Shown piece after piece: positions 1 through 10,916 of a stretch of DNA of 64,000 bases. The stretch's first letter is position 1, and each line of letters starts with the position of its first letter. Below the pieces are notes generated by a model, which was not told where the DNA came from, searched no databases, and saw only the letters and a list, made by a program, of their open reading frames with translations. A program made the position numbers and the translations under genes. The stretch is from Berberis thunbergii (Eukaryota; Streptophyta; Magnoliopsida; Ranunculales; Berberidaceae), in assembly GCA_003290165.1 (NCBI GenBank), contig QNQO01002087.1, forward strand, positions 62,001 through 126,000, written 5' to 3'.

Positions 1-334
1 ACTTTCCGTTCCCAAATCAGTTACCAAAACAAGCTGAACAAAGTTTCTTAAACTTAGTTCGTTTAAACCGGAATTTAGAAACCTTATCTAACCAAAATTT
101 AATACTGAATTTCTTAGGATTCATGTAAGATAGTTGTTTGAAATACTGTTTCTCAAATGCAATTAACCAGTTATTTTCTAAATGTTTCTCAAATGGTTGG
201 AAATAAACTGCTTGGAATATATATATAATTTTATTTTTTTTGGTTCAGTTTTCTTTTTTTCCTTGCTGGTTTGTAAAATGTGAAGACATTTTAGTTGTTC
301 AGGGAACATTCTCTGTCTTTTTGTTATGTTTCAG

Positions 335-1271
335 GAAGTATGGCAATGTGACATTTGCGGCTCTAAATCAGGAAGGGGTTTTGGTAAGGATTTAATTTCT
401 TATTTTTGAAATTCCACAAGGTATTATTTTTCTACTAATCCGAATTATGACATACAAAAGATAGTGAGCAAGGATGCAAGTAGAAAATTTTGGAATAGTT
501 GTTTTGCACCTCATCATATATTGTCCTAGTTGTTTTCCTATATTCTAATGGGAGGTTGTTCACATTCGTGGCATTGGGAATGACTTGGCAGGTGAATCTA
601 CTATTATCATTTCCATTACTCGCAACTATATGCTTTGAAGTTTGAAATTTGTGTAGCATTGGAAGAATGACAACATACCACAAGTATGTGATAGGCCCCA
701 ATCAGATTTACTTGTACAAGGAAAAGGCATAGAGAAACAAAACAGTGAATGGGGAGCAATCTATTGATTGCTCTGTCAGTGAAGGGTGCAGTTAGTTGCA
801 CTGTTAGTAAATGGTGAAGTCTGTCAATTAGTGCTTTGCTAGTGAAGGGGGAAGTATGTCTAGAGGTTCTGTAGTCTGTCAAGTCTTATAAATTCAGTTA
901 GTTTTCTCCATCTTAGACATAATTTGGTTGTGTTCCAAAGATGCTTAGACACTAGTGCCCCATGATAGTGCTTGTGAACTTAGGGTTATGGGTGTGGGAA
1001 GAGTGCTTTTGTGAACTTGTCCTTGTGTATCTACACTATTGTTGAGTACAAAGATTTTGTGATCTTACCCTTACATACTTGTGCTTGCATGATACATTTT
1101 GTTTATCATTGGACAGAGGCTACTTTTGAAGTACTTCCCAGGCTTAATAAAGTCAAATTTGATAGTTGCATTGTTGATGATCTTCTGTTCCTTGATATGC
1201 CACGTGAGTGCCGATTTCCTTCTGGAGTAATGATGCTAGAATATGGAAAGGCGGTTCAGGAGAGTGTTTAT
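335..1271 (+). pseudogene. SEUSS/SLK-like transcriptional adaptor, two-exon captured fragment
   Basis: Two exons remain. The first (335-383), with an AG acceptor and GTAAGG donor, reads EVWQCDICGSKSGRGF. The second starts at 1117 in matching phase and reads EATFEVLPRLNKVKFDSC, followed by FLDMPRECRFPSG and LEYGKAVQESVY. This is the Lim-binding (LDB-like) domain of SEUSS and SEUSS-LIKE proteins, plant adaptors that work with LEUNIG co-repressors in the nucleus. After VQESVY (1271) the family sequence stops abruptly and the frame runs into CAG-rich DNA and a stop, so this is a broken internal piece and not a working gene. Splice signals are intact, so it could still be spliced if transcribed. 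Identity is from recalled family sequence, with strong agreement over about 65 residues. Confidence 0.85.
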
Positions 1272-1286
1272 GCTAGAATATGGTTT

Positions 1287-1421
1287 GCGATCAGCAGCAA
1301 GCTCGCATCAGTGCGTCCCTCATAGAGCAGCAGTTCATCCCTCGCAGCAGCAGCAGTGATTCCCTCGCAGCAGCAGCAGCAGCAGTGCGTACCTCGCATC
1401 ATCAGCAGATCGTCCCTTGCA
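1287..1421 (+). repeat. CAG-rich simple repeat at a fragment junction
   Basis: Imperfect CAG/GCA runs interleaved with CCCTCGCAG-type units. The stretch begins about 15 bases after the SEUSS homology ends and precedes the transporter fragment, so it marks or masks a junction between captured pieces. It could be a piece of a glutamine-rich coding region, but no family is recognisable. Confidence 0.6.
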
Positions 1422-1568
1422 GTAAGTCCCAAAATCTGCTATTGTTTACTTTTTTTTTGCAGTATTTTTACGTCTTAGTTTTTAGTCTTTGAACACCACA
1501 TTCTCTCTTCATATTGGAACTGGAATGTGCATAACTGAGTGAGTGGAGTGATGACATGATTTTTGCAG

Positions 1569-1822
1569 GAAAGTCCAACGCAAATAGTAGCTGGGATTAC
1601 AAAATCAAAGGAAGTCAAGTAGATAAATTCTTCCACTCATTTGGTGCCATTGCTGCCATTCTTGTTTGCAATACCTCCGGTTTGTTGCAGAAATACAGGT
1701 TAGATTTTTTCATTCATTCCTGTTTTTTCAATGATACACACACAATATTGTTTATACTTGAAATCAGTCATTATAAAGCTTATGAATGAATATTATTTTA
1801 CAGTCAACATTGCGCAAACCGT
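1569..1822 (+). pseudogene. AAAP-family amino-acid/auxin permease-like transporter, captured fragment
   Basis: The exon at 1569-1698 follows a TTTTGCAG acceptor and reads KSNANSSWDYKIKGSQ, DKFFHSFGAIAAILVCN and TSGLL. After a short intron (1699-1803) comes STLRKP. This matches the mid region of plant AAAP transporters (GAT/LHT-like membrane carriers), including the conserved stretch normally ending LLPEIQ-STLRKP. Here one base is missing before the donor, so LPEIQ is replaced by LQKYR and the frame is lost. The fragment stops shortly after STLRKP and runs into the chromomethylase piece. It lacks most of the 9-11 membrane segments of a full carrier. Orientation is the same as its neighbours. 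Confidence 0.75.
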
Positions 1823-1872
1823 ATTATATGTCTATGACATTGTGTGTGGAAAGATGAAAAACATGAGATTAG

Positions 1873-2394
1873 GTGTGGCAGTGGGATAAAAATGTTGAGA
1901 GAGTATTGTTGCCTTCTGGAAAACAATTGGTAATGCTTTTTAAGTTTGCCAGTTTTTTTTCCTGGAATGTAAAATACTAATGTTTGAATTTATATAGATA
2001 CCTGATTATGCAATGTCATTTGTGAAGGGAAAATCAAAGAAGTAAGTGCTTTCGAGTGACCTATATGATTTTATATATTATAATTAAAGTTTACTAACTT
2101 TTAGTTTTGTTGAACTCTTATATATTTTTAAGGCCATTTGGTCGCCTGTGGTGGGACGAGGCTGTTGGAACTGTAGTTACTAGACCTCAACCCCATAACC
2201 AGGTTAGACCTTATATGCTAGAGTTATTTTTAATATATCTACTCTGAAGATTGCATGCAATCTCATTCTAATATCAAATTTGTTTGTCAGACTCTTCTGC
2301 ATCCTGAGCAAGACAGAGTTCTCACTCCCCGTGAAAATGCCAGGCTACAAGGCTTTCCTGATTACTACAAGCTTTCCGGTCCTGTTGTTGAGAG
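1873..2394 (+). pseudogene. Chromomethylase (CMT1/CMT3-type DNA cytosine methyltransferase), C-terminal captured fragment
   Basis: Four consecutive exons with GT-AG borders are visible: 1873-1929 (WQWDKNVERVLLPSGKQL), 1998-2041 (IPDYAMSFVKGKSK), 2133-2202 ([19 protein letters not shown]), and 2291-2394 ([20 protein letters not shown], then [14 protein letters not shown]). This is the late part of the catalytic domain of plant chromomethylases, the enzymes that maintain CHG methylation in heterochromatin. The motif [12 protein letters not shown] is conserved motif IX. The final exon, which should carry the QVGNAVAVPV motif X, is absent, as are the earlier motifs with the catalytic Cys. All four exons stay open. 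It is a captured fragment in CACTA-A, not a functional enzyme. Confidence 0.88.
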
Positions 2395-3784
2395 GTAACT
2401 GACTTCCTCAACATGTCAAAACATCAAAATTTCTATAAATCTCTTATATTCATAGTTTATTGTTTGATTGGAATTCATTAGTGATTTTATTCAATGGTTT
2501 TATAAATGTTAAGCACTCATACCATGATCTTGCACACCCAAAACAAGGCCTGAACTTGACTAGCTAACTGCTTTATATGCTGGTCTTCAGACTCTTCAGG
2601 CCTATCATCATACCTAGCCATTTCTACATGCCTACTAAGGATCCGGATCTGCTTCCATCTTGTTTGTACAGTCCTATTTCTATTTTGTTCAGAGTTAGAA
2701 TCATAATATAAGTAATATGATTATCATCATAGGGAAGCTGCAACACTATAAATTTATTGTGCGGGCAGTGATGGTATTCAACTGCAAACACCCAATGGTT
2801 TTCATAATGGCTGCTAAGATTTGAAAACCTTCATTTTTTTCCATCTGAACTGTTTGAATCTGTAAGAAATAGTAGGAAATCAGACTATCCAAAGAGTTTA
2901 AAGGCACCAAACTTCATCTGATAAGAATTGGTAAGCAAAGTCACATTTGAAAACCAAATGTTCTTCTGTTTCAGCAGTAGAAAGAGATAAAGGGCAGGCA
3001 TGCACCCTCCACTCTTAAATGATTATCAATTGGATTACTAGTGGTTGGTAAAATACCAATCAAAGATTTCCATAAAATATTTTGATTCCTTTTAAAACAT
3101 GAGGTATGTTACTGATTAATCTCATAGTTCCATCCATATAGTTTTGAATCTTCTTCTCTAAATGAAAATAGGAAAAAAAATTCTTAAAAAATTTCACATG
3201 TGTCAGTCTTTTTTGGTACATCAATGATATAGCTTGGGTGTCGCAGACAATCAATGTATCACAATAGATATACAAATCTCCAGGCATGTCTTTATGGCTA
3301 AGATTCATGCATATACTAGTACACCAGAAATTATAGGTCATGTTTGTCTGTCATTTAGTACGGGCAGCAGTATGTTGGACAGGAGAATGCGCATACATTG
3401 CTTGTTTCTGGGGTGCAAAGTGTGTCGTTGTATCAACCATCACCGGTGCCATATACAAGCAACTACCGAAAGAAATGGGGCCTGTTCCTAAGAGCATCAA
3501 TGTATTTTCTTACATTATAACTAGGTGGATTTGTATTGTTGCAAAAAACATAGAGAAATTCTTTTGTTTTAGATGCGAGCGAAACATGATATAACAAGGT
3601 TCCATTTGTTCAGGTTAATCCTGTTATTGTACATTAGTGCTATTTGTTTACATGTTTTTGTTTGGCGTCAAAACTTGACAAGTTTCTTTTACGGTTGATT
3701 TTGTATTTATCTAGCATATAGTTTGGTGGAATCTTATTCGTGCCGGAGGCATGACACAAACCATAGTAAGGACTGATTTTGCAG
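2395..3784. other. CACTA-A interior without recognisable gene
   Basis: AT-rich sequence with only short open stretches. One, around 3340-3510 on the plus strand, reads without stops (AYIACFWGAKCVVVSTITGA) and could be another captured exon, but I do not recognise it. No CMT terminal exon is present here. Confidence 0.5.
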
Positions 3785-4405
3785 GTGCCACGGCTGTGAT
3801 TTTGCTGCAGCAGCAAAAAAAAATATAAATTTTTTTTTCGATTATATTAATTTGCAACGGTTTCAAACCGTTGCAACAAAACAAATTTCTTTTTTTTTGA
3901 ATTTTGTTTTAATTGCCAATGGCTTACAACCGTGGTTGCAGCTTGCCACGGCTAGGAACCGTGGGCGTTCTTCATCGGTTGCTACGGCTTAAAACCGTGG
4001 CCATGGATAGCCACGGCTTAAAACCGTTGCTATCACGTTTGCCACGATTTATTTCTCACTGTTTAGCCACGGCTTAAAACCGTGGCCAGGGTTAGCCATG
4101 GCTAACAACCGTAGCTACCTTGTTAGACGCGGTTTATAACCGTTGCTAATATCTACACCTTGTCACGGCTTAAAACCGTGGCTATTTTTGCCACGACTAA
4201 AAACCGTTGCTATTGTTCTTGCAACGGTTTAGAACCGTGGCTAAATGCTGAAAATCACCTCCCCCATTCAAGCATAAAACCGATGCTACAATGTTTAGCA
4301 ACGGTTTATAGCCGTTACAAGGAATTTTGCGACGCCTCTGTAGCCCACGGCTCTTAGCCGTGACAATGGGTTACGCCCACGGTATAAAACCGTTGCTAAT
4401 GGGGG
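3785..4405. repeat. Subterminal palindrome array of CACTA-A
   Basis: Roughly every 25-50 bases there is a palindrome of the type GCCACGGCTTAAAACCGTGGC or GCAACGGTTTCAAACCGTTGC, in whole or half form, up to the GGTGTAGTG end. Clustered subterminal motifs of this kind are the binding sites of the TnpA-like protein in En/Spm elements. The role here is inferred from position; the same array occurs in CACTA-B and CACTA-C. Confidence 0.85.
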
Positions 4406-4423
4406 TTTTTTGGTGTAGTGCAT

Positions 4424-5934
4424 TAAGCAACAATATGTTCCAGTGGCCAATAAAAATATAGGAAAAAAATTAGAAGTTGGTATAAGTGGCACAAAGAATA
4501 GTTTGGGTGAGGAAATCAATGAGGGTTTTAATGCTGCGAAGACAGTTGGCAAAGATCTGGTGAATTTAAAGTTGACAAACAAATATGACACATTAATTGA
4601 GATCATGGTTGAAGATGAGGGTGACAAAATTGTGAATGAGCTGGCTAATAAGGATAAGGTTTCTTCCGGTGACATGGTGATTGAAGAAACTACAGAGGAA
4701 TGCCTTATTGAGGCGGGGTACACTACTAGTGAGATCGGAAAGGTAATTGTGAAGCAAGGGGAAACATGGAGGCTAGCCGAACTAGGTATGCCAGGGAAAT
4801 CAAACCCGTCCACTTCAGAAGTTAATAAATTGAATACGGGCAGCCACTTTAAGATCCTTAAAAGAGATGTAACAAGAATCGAGGAAGGAAGCAACAACCG
4901 AGATTCTATAGACTTGCATGCTGAGTCAGGGAAGCAGGAGAGTGTTCTGGCAGTGCACCAACAGCGGGAAAACGAAAATGAGAAGGATCGGGTAGAGCGC
5001 CAACAATCGGAACATTTAAGCGAGTTTCCCGCTAGGAATAAGCAAGATGCTCTGATTCAGGCAGCGCCAGGCAAGGCGTCATGATATGGCTTTGCTCGAT
5101 AGCGAGGAAGTTGAAGCAGGTCGGCATGTTGGTGATAATGCAGGGCATCATGTTCTGCTCAATAATTCTCTGATCAATTATTCAGGGCGTCAGGTTGATG
5201 CTCTGCTCGATAATGCAGGGCGCCATGCTGGCGATAATGCTCTGCTCATTTCAGACCGTTTGCACTATGTTTCGCCCAAAACAGAACAGCATCGTTCTGT
5301 TTCTCCCATGACAGAGAGTTCTCAATCGGTTTCAAATAGACCGCAAATTGATTTGTTGATCACTTCGGATGAGAATGCAAGTGGTCAACCTAGGATGTCT
5401 ATCCCAAAGAGAATTGAGAGCAATGTCCAAGACTTCCAACATGAAATTGTTACTGCTTCAGGCAGCAGTACAAGGTCACAGAGAGCACACGTAGAGGCGG
5501 ATCAAATTGAACCTGGGGACGTTGGAGATCATTCGGAACCGGTGGTATCAAGCAATAAGGAAGACTTGAATTTGCTACTTGATATAACTATTAATTTGGT
5601 GAAAGAGGGTAGAGGTTTGCGTAAAAAGAAGAAAAAAAGAAACATTAATACATTTGAAAGTGCCACAGAAGATAGTGATGAGACGGAGTCCGCTTCGGAG
5701 GTGGGCCTGGAGTTTGTATCTATCATGGATTTAACATTGGGGGCGCAGTCTGATGAAGAACTTAAGAGGCAACAAGCCAAATTGTTGGAAGTTAAGAAGA
5801 AGCCAAATCGGCGGTGCCTCCAATCACTCGTCGCAAGACAAAGGTGGGCGTGTCTTCTTCCCGTAATTAGTATGATAGAAAACTTCATGTTTTGGAATGC
5901 TAGTGGGGTTGGTAATAGAGCCACGAGAAAATGA
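4424..5934 (+). pseudogene. LINE ORF1-like (nucleic-acid-binding protein), C-terminal remnant
   Basis: Two overlapping open stretches, 4424-5084 and 5086-5934, are separated by a stop and a one-base frame change. The product is hydrophilic and rich in Glu, Lys, Gln and Asp, with a basic run RKKKKKRN near residue 180 of the second stretch. It has no recognisable enzyme domain. Between 5086 and 5260 there is an internal degenerate repeat (GRHVGDNAGHHV, GRQVDALLDNAGRHAGDNAL). Position directly upstream of the endonuclease makes it the tail of LINE ORF1. The CCHC knuckle expected in plant ORF1 is not in this part. Confidence 0.6.
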
Positions 5935-6573
5935 TTAAAAAGCATGGTTGCGGAAAATAAAGTGAGGATTCTTATGATAGCAGAACCTATGATTGACGCC
6001 AATAGATATTTGGAGATTGACAATAAGATCAAGCTAGAGAGGTTTGCTTCGAATGACAGTGTCGGAGGAAAGATATGAATTTTTTGAGATGCCATTCTAG
6101 ATCTCTTGATCGTGGAGATGTCGGATCAAATTATTCATTGTAAGGTAACAAATTCTGCTTCAAGAGTTTTTTTTAATTTCTTTTTATATGCTAAATGCTC
6201 GGTGGAGGAGAGAAGGGATATTTGGTAAAATATGACTAATTTTGCTTCCAATCATGATTTCCCGTGGATGGTTGGTGGGGACTTTAATACTTTCTTGCTG
6301 TCACACGAGAAAATTGGGGGTGTCGAGCCGTCTTTGGCTAGCATGTCTAACTTCTCAGATTGCATTGAAAATTGTGGATTAGTAGACTGTGGGTTCACGA
6401 GTCCTAAACTCACCTGGTGCAATAATAGACGAGGCAGAGATCGTATTTGGGCTAGACTTGATAGGATTCTCGTTAATTCGGCTTGGTTGACAGTTTCGTT
6501 TAGTCCAAAAGTGGAACATCTCAGTAGGACCATTTCAGACCATTCTCCGCTGCTGGCTTCCATGCCAACTTAG
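5878..6573 (+). pseudogene. LINE ORF2, APE-like endonuclease domain (broken)
   Basis: The start of ORF2 is recognisable as MFWNASGVGNRATRK, the decayed form of the usual plant LINE start (WNVRGL/GN..TRK). It continues after stops with ENKVRILMIAEPMID. The best part, 6232-6573, reads FPWMVGGDFNTFLLSHEKIG, then LTWCNNRRGRDRIWARLDR and ends with ISDHSPLL. GGDFN and SDHSP are the conserved catalytic motifs of the exonuclease-endonuclease-phosphatase fold that nicks target DNA for target-primed reverse transcription. At least three in-frame stops lie between 5934 and 6232. Confidence 0.82.
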
Positions 6574-6841
6574 ACAAGAACAGGTTTTTTGCCTTTTTGT
6601 TTCCTCAATATGTGGATTACACATCTTGGGTTTCTTGATCTGGTTATCTGACATGGGCAGTATGAGACCTATTGACAAAGTGGATGTGAAACTTAAAATG
6701 GTGAGAAAAGCTTTTATACAGTGGAATAAGATGGTATTTGGCAATGTGTTTAGCAGACTAAGGTCTTTAGAAGATGAGATGCAATAGTGGGAAACTATTC
6801 TTTTGGCTGGCTAGGATGATATTGGTAATACTGGGCTAAAT

Positions 6842-8450
6842 GTGCATGCTAATTGGGATGTTATAGCTGGTTGTAATCTGAGTCGTTGTCAGGCGGAGTA
6901 TAGATTAGGTCTCAAACAAGAGGAGCTTTACTGGATTCAGAAATCAGGTGCAAAAGAGTACAAAGAGGGGGATGCTTGCACAAAATATTTTTTTGCTTCC
7001 ACTAAGTCTAAACAAAAAAGAAGGGCCATCTCACAGATTATTTTATCTTGTGGAAGGACTATCTCGGAACTAGGTGAGATTCTTGATAATGCAAATGAAT
7101 TTTTTCATAATCTTTTGACTTCCCAAGGAAACTGTGGGGCCCATATAAAATTGTTAGAGTGCATTTCGATGATTTTTAATTCCGCTATGTGTGATGATTT
7201 GGTTAAAAAAACGTCTTTGGAGGAAGTTAAAGAGGCGGTTTTTGATATTCCCAAAAATAGTGCCCGTGGATCGGATGGATTTACGGCTGGGTTTTTTCAA
7301 ACTTGCTGGGATTTTTTGAGTATTGATATATGATAATCTGCTATACAATTCTTCGAGGGGGAGGCTTTGCCCACTTCTTTCACAACAAATTTTATGGCTC
7401 TGATTCCGAAAACGCAGAACCCAGGTTCCTTTTCTGAATTTCGCCCTATTAATCTGTGCAATGTGATTTATAAAAATTTTAGTAAAATTTTGTGCAATAG
7501 ACTGACTTTGTTCTTGCCACATATGATTTCTCTGGAGCAGGGGGCCTTTGTAAGAGGAAAGTTCATTGGTGAAAATATTGGATTATCGAAGAAATTGGTA
7601 AGGGATATCCATAAAAAGGTTTTTGGAGGCAACAATGTGCTGAAGATTGACATGGAGAAAGCTTATGATCAACTTGAATGAAATTTTCTATTCGCGATGC
7701 TCAAGAGTTTTTGTTTCAACAGTAGATTCTGTCATATTATTTCCAATGTATTGCCTGTTGTGGTTTTTTGGTTTTGCTATAGGGATCCTACAAAGGTTTT
7801 TTCAAGTCTTCCATAGGTTTAAGGCAAGGAGACCCACTCTCACCATTACTATTCACTATTGCCTCTGAAGTCCTCAGTAGGGATTTGCAAGTGGCTTTCA
7901 ATAGAGGAAAAATTGGGTATTATTATACGCCAAGGGCATCAGACCAGTCTCACATCTTCTCTATGCAGACGATATTCTCATTTTCTTAAATGGTAGAAAA
8001 TCCTCAATTCTAGGCTGCATGGAATTATTGAAAAGATATTGTAATGCTTCAGGACAGAAAATGAATGAAGGAAAAAGTTCCTTTATGCTGGAGGATAAGG
8101 TGGCGGTGGAAAGAATTGTGGATTTGAAAAGGTTTACAGGATTCCAATTTAAAGGTGCTCCTTTGACGTATTTGGGAGGGCCAATTTTTCAAGGTAAAGT
8201 TAGGATTTCCTATTTCAAAGAGTTGATTGCTAAAATTCAACGACGCATTCAGGGATGGAAAAAAAAATTGTTATCCCCTGGCGGAAGATTGATCTTGATT
8301 AAACATATTCTGAGCTCAATCCCTATTTATATTCTAAGTGCCATGTGTCTGCCCAAAAAAGTTTTAGCAAGAATTAATGGCTTGCTAACGGATTTCTTTT
8401 GGGGGGATTATGAAGGAAGGTTGAAGAAAAAATGGGTTGCATAGGACAAG
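6842..8450 (+). pseudogene. LINE ORF2, reverse transcriptase domain (broken)
   Basis: Fragments in three frames join into a plant L1 reverse transcriptase: SARGSDGFTAGFFQTCW (about 7258-7308), MALIPKTQNPGSFSEFRPIN (7394 on), QGAFVRGKFIGENI, the motif-A segment KIDMEKAYDQLE (7645-7680), then after a frameshift [19 protein letters not shown] (7819-7880), and [13 protein letters not shown] with the catalytic YADD at 7962-7973. The thumb-like part QKMNEGKSSFM follows, up to about 8450. The enzyme copies LINE RNA at the nicked target. Several stops and frame changes make it inactive. Confidence 0.88.
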
Positions 8451-10021
8451 ATTTGTTTCCCACAAGAAAAGAAAGACTTGGGTGTTAGAAACTTTACAGT
8501 GGTGATGAAGGCTTTTCGAGTTAAGGCTCTTTGAAACCTAATCAATTCGGATTCTTTACGGGTTTCTTTCATGAGGAACAAATACTGGTTGCTTTGAGTG
8601 GTCAAATTGTAAAAAGTGGGGTTTCACTCTTTATAAGAAGATCATGCTTAGTAAATCTCTGTTATTGAGTAATTTGCTTTGGCGTATTGGAAAGGGATTT
8701 ATTATTTTTATGAGGAAAACTGGAATACTGTGGTGTCTTTTAAAAGGTCGGAGGATTTGGTTAGTCGTGGTATTTGGCCTACAGTTAGGGAAGTGAGTTC
8801 AGGCAATTTTGAATTGCTTAACCCAAATCTCATAATGATGGCGCGTAGGCTCTATGCAGATAGATTGCGCGGTCAAAGTTGTAGCGATGATAGATGTGTA
8901 TGGGCTCCGAATTCGGATGGTTTTTCTCGCTTTAGTCGGCGTATGAATTGTTACGAAGTCATGGGGCAATAAGTAAGTTAAGTAAAAAGATATGGCAAAA
9001 CATTATTCCTTCTATAATTTTAGTTTTTGTGTGGAAGCTATTGCGAAGAGGTGTGCCAGTTGACGGGGAGTTGTATAGATGCGGATTTAGCCTAGTCTCA
9101 AGGTGTAGGTGTTGTGACAATCCGAAGATAGAATATTTGAATCACTTATTTCTTATGGAAAGCTGGCAGTTTAGGTGTGGAACCATTTTGAACGGGTTTT
9201 TGACGTGCATATAAGGAAACCAGCAGAGATCTCTATGGTTTTATTGATATGGTTCAAAAGAGCAAAGATGATGTCACAAACAGGTGTGTTATACTTTCTG
9301 ACTCCTGTGTTTATGCTATGGGAAATTTGGAAGCAAAGATGTAAGTGTATCTATGAAGATGCTTCTCGAAATGTTGTTTTTGTGATCTTAAACGTGCAAT
9401 TTGAGGTTGGCAAACACCTTTATTAGTCTGAAACAAATCAGTCGGAATAAAATTCGATTAAGGGCTTTAGGGTTACATGAGATCCCAGTTAGAAGGAAGA
9501 CCGTTAGGATTGTGTATTGGATTTTCCCTCTTGCAGATTTTGTTGCTCTCAATGTTGATGGATCCTCTCATAGAAACAAGGCATCAGGAAGAATTATTAT
9601 TAGAGACTCAAGTTGTCTTTGTGTTGTGGGAAAACAATTGTTTTTCGGGGAAGGTTCCAATAACAAAGCGGAAGCTATAGCACTTGTGGAAGTTTTGCGC
9701 CTTTGTTTTTCATTGGGGTTTAGAAAAGTGATGGTTCAATCGAATTCGAAACTTGTTTGTGGTTGGTTTAGGGAAACCTTTAAAATTCCCTAGCAGCTGG
9801 AGAACATTTTTAGAGAAATTAAGTGGATGGCGGGAAAAATGTTGATAGAATACAAACATATATATAAAGAGGCCAATGGTGTGGCGGAAGCGCTTGCAGA
9901 TAAAGCACAAAGGGACTTTAAGACTGTTACATTTGGAGTGAATGACTTGCCTAGGAGATTGGCAGGGTTGGCTTTGCTAGACAGTTGCAATACGGCCTAT
10001 GTTCGTCATGATCATGAATAA
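8451..10021 (+). pseudogene. LINE ORF2 C-terminus: zinc-binding region and RNase H (broken)
   Basis: 8680-9220 holds the zinc-binding region that follows the RT in plant LINEs, with CRCCDNPKIEYLNHLF carrying the Cys and His positions. From about 9540 an RNase H domain is clear: LNVDGSSHRN with the first acidic residue, NNKAEAIALVEVLRLC with the conserved Glu, and QSNSKLVCGWF with a Ser-Asn in place of the usual Asp pair. ANGVAEALADKA (9876-9911) is the terminal H/D-type segment, changed here. One stop (9791) splits the domain. RNase H at the LINE C-terminus is typical of plant L1 elements. Confidence 0.78.
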
Positions 10022-10916
10022 GGGAAATTTTTGTGATAGTAGGCTGGATTTTTTTAATAAATTGGAATGTCGTAGTTGGGGATCAACGTTTTATGTGGTG
10101 GACAGATTGCTTTTTATGTGCTGGACAGATTGCAGACTCTGTTTTATGTGCTGGACAGATTCAGATTGCGGATTAGCGTTTGTCTTGTTGCTAATGCTAT
10201 TGCGAGACAGAGTGCTATTGCGGGCTGGTTTTGCTTGATTGCTGGACAGAGTGCTATTGCAGGCTGGTTTTGAAGATTGCGGAAAGAGTGCTATTGCGGG
10301 CTGGTTTGAAGATTGTAATTTGTTAGATGATTGATTGCTTCTTGATTGTTTTCTTGCAATTTGCAGGTTGTTTCTTGCAACTTGCAGTTATGCATTAAGT
10401 TGTAGGCTAGAGCATTATTTTCAATGTGATCAAGTTGTTGGTTGCTAAATGGCTGCTGAGTAGGGCTATTGTTTCTTGGACAATAGTTTGATTCAGGTCT
10501 TTGGTTGTGCAACTATTTGTTTGTTTATGAAGGCCTTATCTCTTGGTGAGTTTTGGCCTTTTACCTGAATAAGGTCTCTTAAGTTCTAAACTTTCTTTGG
10601 TTTAGGCCTTATTCTTGGTGAAATAGGTCTAGTTTTTAATTTTTTCCTTTTTGTTATGTAATGGTTTACTTGGTGGTTGGCCTTATTATTTAAGGTCTAC
10701 TATTTGGTGAACTAGACCTTAACAATATCTCAAGGAGAGTAAGAATTTCTTTCATGGACGACATTTTTATTTTTTCTTTTTATGATGTAAGTCCATTGGT
10801 TTGTTTTCTCGGGGTAAAGTCGGCATGTACCCCTCACATGTACAATATTTTTTCAAGTAATTAAGGTCTGGCATCCCATAGTTGCCCTTCCCCATTGAAG
10901 GTTTACTTAAAAAAAA
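10022..10916 (+). repeat. LINE 3' untranslated region with short internal repeats and A-tail
   Basis: Between 10090 and 10315 there are irregular repeats of units like GTGCTGGACAGATTG and GAGTGCTATTGCGGGCTGG. Between 10530 and 10730 the word AAGGTCT/AGGCCTTA recurs. The region ends in TTACTTAAAAAAAA at 10904-10916, taken as the tail. No ORF of note. Confidence 0.6.

Larger units (their letters stand above)
1..4420. mobile_element. CACTA-A: 3' part of a CACTA (En/Spm-type) transposon with captured gene fragments
   Basis: The right terminus is seen at 4408-4420, where GGTGTAGTG closes the element. Its reverse complement, CACTACACCAAAA, matches the ends of the two other CACTA elements in this window. 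Inside the end lies a dense array of subterminal palindromes (3785-4405). The left terminus is outside the window, so the target duplication cannot be confirmed; CAT at 4421-4423 is the expected 3-bp copy. The body carries exon pieces of three unrelated plant genes in one orientation (SEUSS-like, AAAP transporter, CMT). No transposase is visible. That gene-fragment content belongs to the same element as the 3' end is inferred from continuity and from the identical organisation of CACTA-B. Confidence 0.72.
4424..10916 (+). mobile_element. Decayed L1-type LINE (non-LTR retrotransposon), 5' truncated
   Basis: In order: an ORF1-like region, an APE-type endonuclease, a reverse transcriptase with YADD, a C-terminal zinc-binding region, an RNase H domain, a 3' untranslated region and a short A-rich tail at about 10908-10916. 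That is the plant L1 layout. Many stops and frameshifts show it is dead. The coding frame of ORF1 is already open at the border with CACTA-A (IKQQYVPVANKN), so the missing 5' part probably lies on the far side of CACTA-A, outside the window. Target duplications cannot be checked. Confidence 0.85.

Noticed and set aside
335..2394. Helitron as the capturing element
   Set aside because: Helitrons also collect exons in one orientation, but the nearest identifiable terminus is a CACTA end, and the sister element CACTA-B shows CACTA ends and a 3-bp duplication around the same kind of content. The missing left end means this is not fully excluded.
4295..4897. A 200-residue minus-strand ORF
   Set aside because: It crosses the CACTA-A border and is antisense to the LINE ORF1 remnant.
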